Assembly: GCA_028279085.1 (NCBI GenBank) | Contig: JANQSX010000006.1 | Span: 1 to 6,828, forward strand | Direction of reading: 5' to 3' | DNA: 6,828 bases | DNA from: Bdellovibrionales bacterium | GTDB lineage: Bacteria; Bdellovibrionota; Bdellovibrionia; Bdellovibrionales; UBA1609 | Part shown: positions 6,061-6,828 of the stretch, in pieces | Layout: each line of letters starts with the position of its first letter | Position numbering within the stretch: the stretch's first letter is position 1 | Notes under the pieces: generated by a model | What the model saw: the letters and a program-made list of their open reading frames with translations, nothing else | Databases searched by the model: none | What the model was told of the DNA's origin: nothing | Program-made: the position numbers and the translations under genes

Positions 6061-6240
6061 TTTTGTATACTGAAAAAATATTCAAAATAAAAGTATTTTC
6101 CATTAATTTCATAAAAATTAATTTTTTGCGTGAAAATTTTTCACTTCTATTCAAAATATAACTAATTATTTTGTTATTCTAGTGAGATGATATAAAAAAA
6201 CCTTATTTATCTAATTAAAAATTAAAGTCTATCTGAACAA
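6061..6240. other. Very AT-rich intergenic segment with two palindromes
   Basis: By hand count about 31 of 180 bases are G+C (17%). It contains the 14-base perfect palindrome AAAAATTAATTTTT (6113-6126) and the 15-base inverted repeat GTGAAAATTTTTCAC (6130-6144), only three bases apart. It lies between the lysA stop and the promoter region of the secreted-protein gene. A-tracts suggest curved DNA, an UP element or an operator. I see no convincing -35/-10 pair and no GC-stemmed terminator for lysA. Confidence 0.4.
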
Positions 6241-6250
6241 GAAAACCAAC

Positions 6251-6828
6251 TTAATTAGCAGAGATAAGCACTTCTTTTGGCAGGCTTTGCGCATTATAGC
6301 GACTGGCCATTACAGCTCCATAGGCACCGGCATCTAAAATAGCCATAAAATCTCCTTCTTTCAGACCAGAAAACACACGATCTCGACCCAACACATCTGA
6401 TGATTCGCAAATAGGCCCTACTACATCATAAAGCTGCCTGGGACCCTTTCCTTTTTCCAGGGATAAAATACGGTGATAGGCTTGATATAAGCAGGGACGA
6501 ATCAAGTGATGCATTCCCGTATCAAGAATAGCAAAATTCTTATAAGAATTATTTTTAATATATTGCACTTCCGCAACCAGGCAGGCAAAACGACCTATAA
6601 TAATTCGACCTGGTTCTGTTAAAATTTGGGCTTTCATAGTTTGAGAAACTTCATTCAGAAAAGCTCCATAATCCCTGATAAGTTCTAAATCCATCTCCCA
6701 ATTGGAACTTTTGTAATCAATACCCAAACCCCCTCCTACATCAAAAGTCTTTAAATCAAACTCTTTTTGCATATCCTCATAAAGAGATTTGATCTTTAAA
6801 ATACCGGATTTTAGAGGTTTTAAATCAT
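6251..6828 (-). CDS. lysA: Diaminopimelate decarboxylase, C-terminal half (N-terminus beyond window edge)
   Basis: This PLP enzyme makes L-lysine from meso-diaminopimelate by decarboxylation, the last step of the pathway that also supplies peptidoglycan precursors. The frame is open to the right edge (192 codons visible). An internal ATG at 6772 is not the start because in-frame protein continues upstream. Visible landmarks, numbered from the edge, are: GGGLGI (31-36, PLP-phosphate glycine loop), EPGR (71-74), GMHHLIRPCLYQAYH (family form of GMNDLIRPxLYxAYH, with His-His for Asn-Asp), ICESSDVLGRDR (139-150, with the active-site Cys supplied across the dimer) and AYGAVMASRYN (168-178, with the substrate/PLP-binding Tyr). 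The catalytic Lys lies outside the window. The end is short: it stops at PKEVLISAN, where relatives usually continue about 20-30 residues with an RRRET-like tail. The product is cytosolic. Confidence 0.93.
   Translation of the reverse strand, partial: DLKPLKSGILKIKSLYEDMQKEFDLKTFDVGGGLGIDYKSSNWEMDLELIRDYGAFLNEVSQTMKAQILTEPGRIIIGRFACLVAEVQYIKNNSYKNFAILDTGMHHLIRPCLYQAYHRILSLEKGKGPRQLYDVVGPICESSDVLGRDRVFSGLKEGDFMAILDAGAYGAVMASRYNAQSLPKEVLISAN

Noticed and set aside
1..6828. CRISPR array, tRNA, rRNA or riboswitch
   Set aside because: No regularly spaced repeats, no cloverleaf or rRNA-like stretch, and no aptamer-like conserved leader were seen; any lysine riboswitch for lysA would lie beyond the right edge.

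Overview
The window is about one third G+C and reads as chromosomal DNA of a low-GC Gram-negative bacterium. It encodes a classic lipoprotein, two further exported proteins and ordinary biosynthetic and translation genes. The wording of the ArgRS signature region (EYSQPNTHKELHIGH) reminds me of Bdellovibrio-type ArgRS, so a Bdellovibrionota-like lineage is a tentative guess. There is no rRNA, tRNA, CRISPR array or intact transposase.

Layout from left to right. Positions 1-404 (minus) hold the N-terminal part of a lipoprotein that runs off the left edge. Positions 405-2389 are the odd region, where two genes face the other way (plus). The first, at about 589-1407, combines a HEPN ribonuclease-type motif (RNDLIH) with a C-terminal part that resembles DUF2442. 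The second, at about 1625-2230, is an exported protein I do not recognise. Between them lies a short stretch rich in repeats, with a GC-rich break and TGTCC/GGACA motifs that could be the scar of a mobile element or rearrangement.

Positions 2390-5181 (minus) form a two-gene operon: an NAD(P)-dependent extended-SDR sugar epimerase/reductase followed by argS. It has a plausible promoter and an operator-like inverted repeat upstream. A strong terminator at 5320-5355 separates it from a single-gene unit for a secreted protein of unknown function (5380-6018, minus). A very AT-rich gap (6019-6250) follows, and then the C-terminal half of lysA (diaminopimelate decarboxylase) runs off the right edge.

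The minus-strand genes are mostly core metabolism (lysine/peptidoglycan precursor synthesis, arginine charging) plus envelope proteins. The plus-strand pair looks like accessory DNA. The HEPN/DUF2442-like protein is the best candidate for something not yet described: a possible single-chain toxin-antitoxin or defence protein. That idea rests on motif reading alone.
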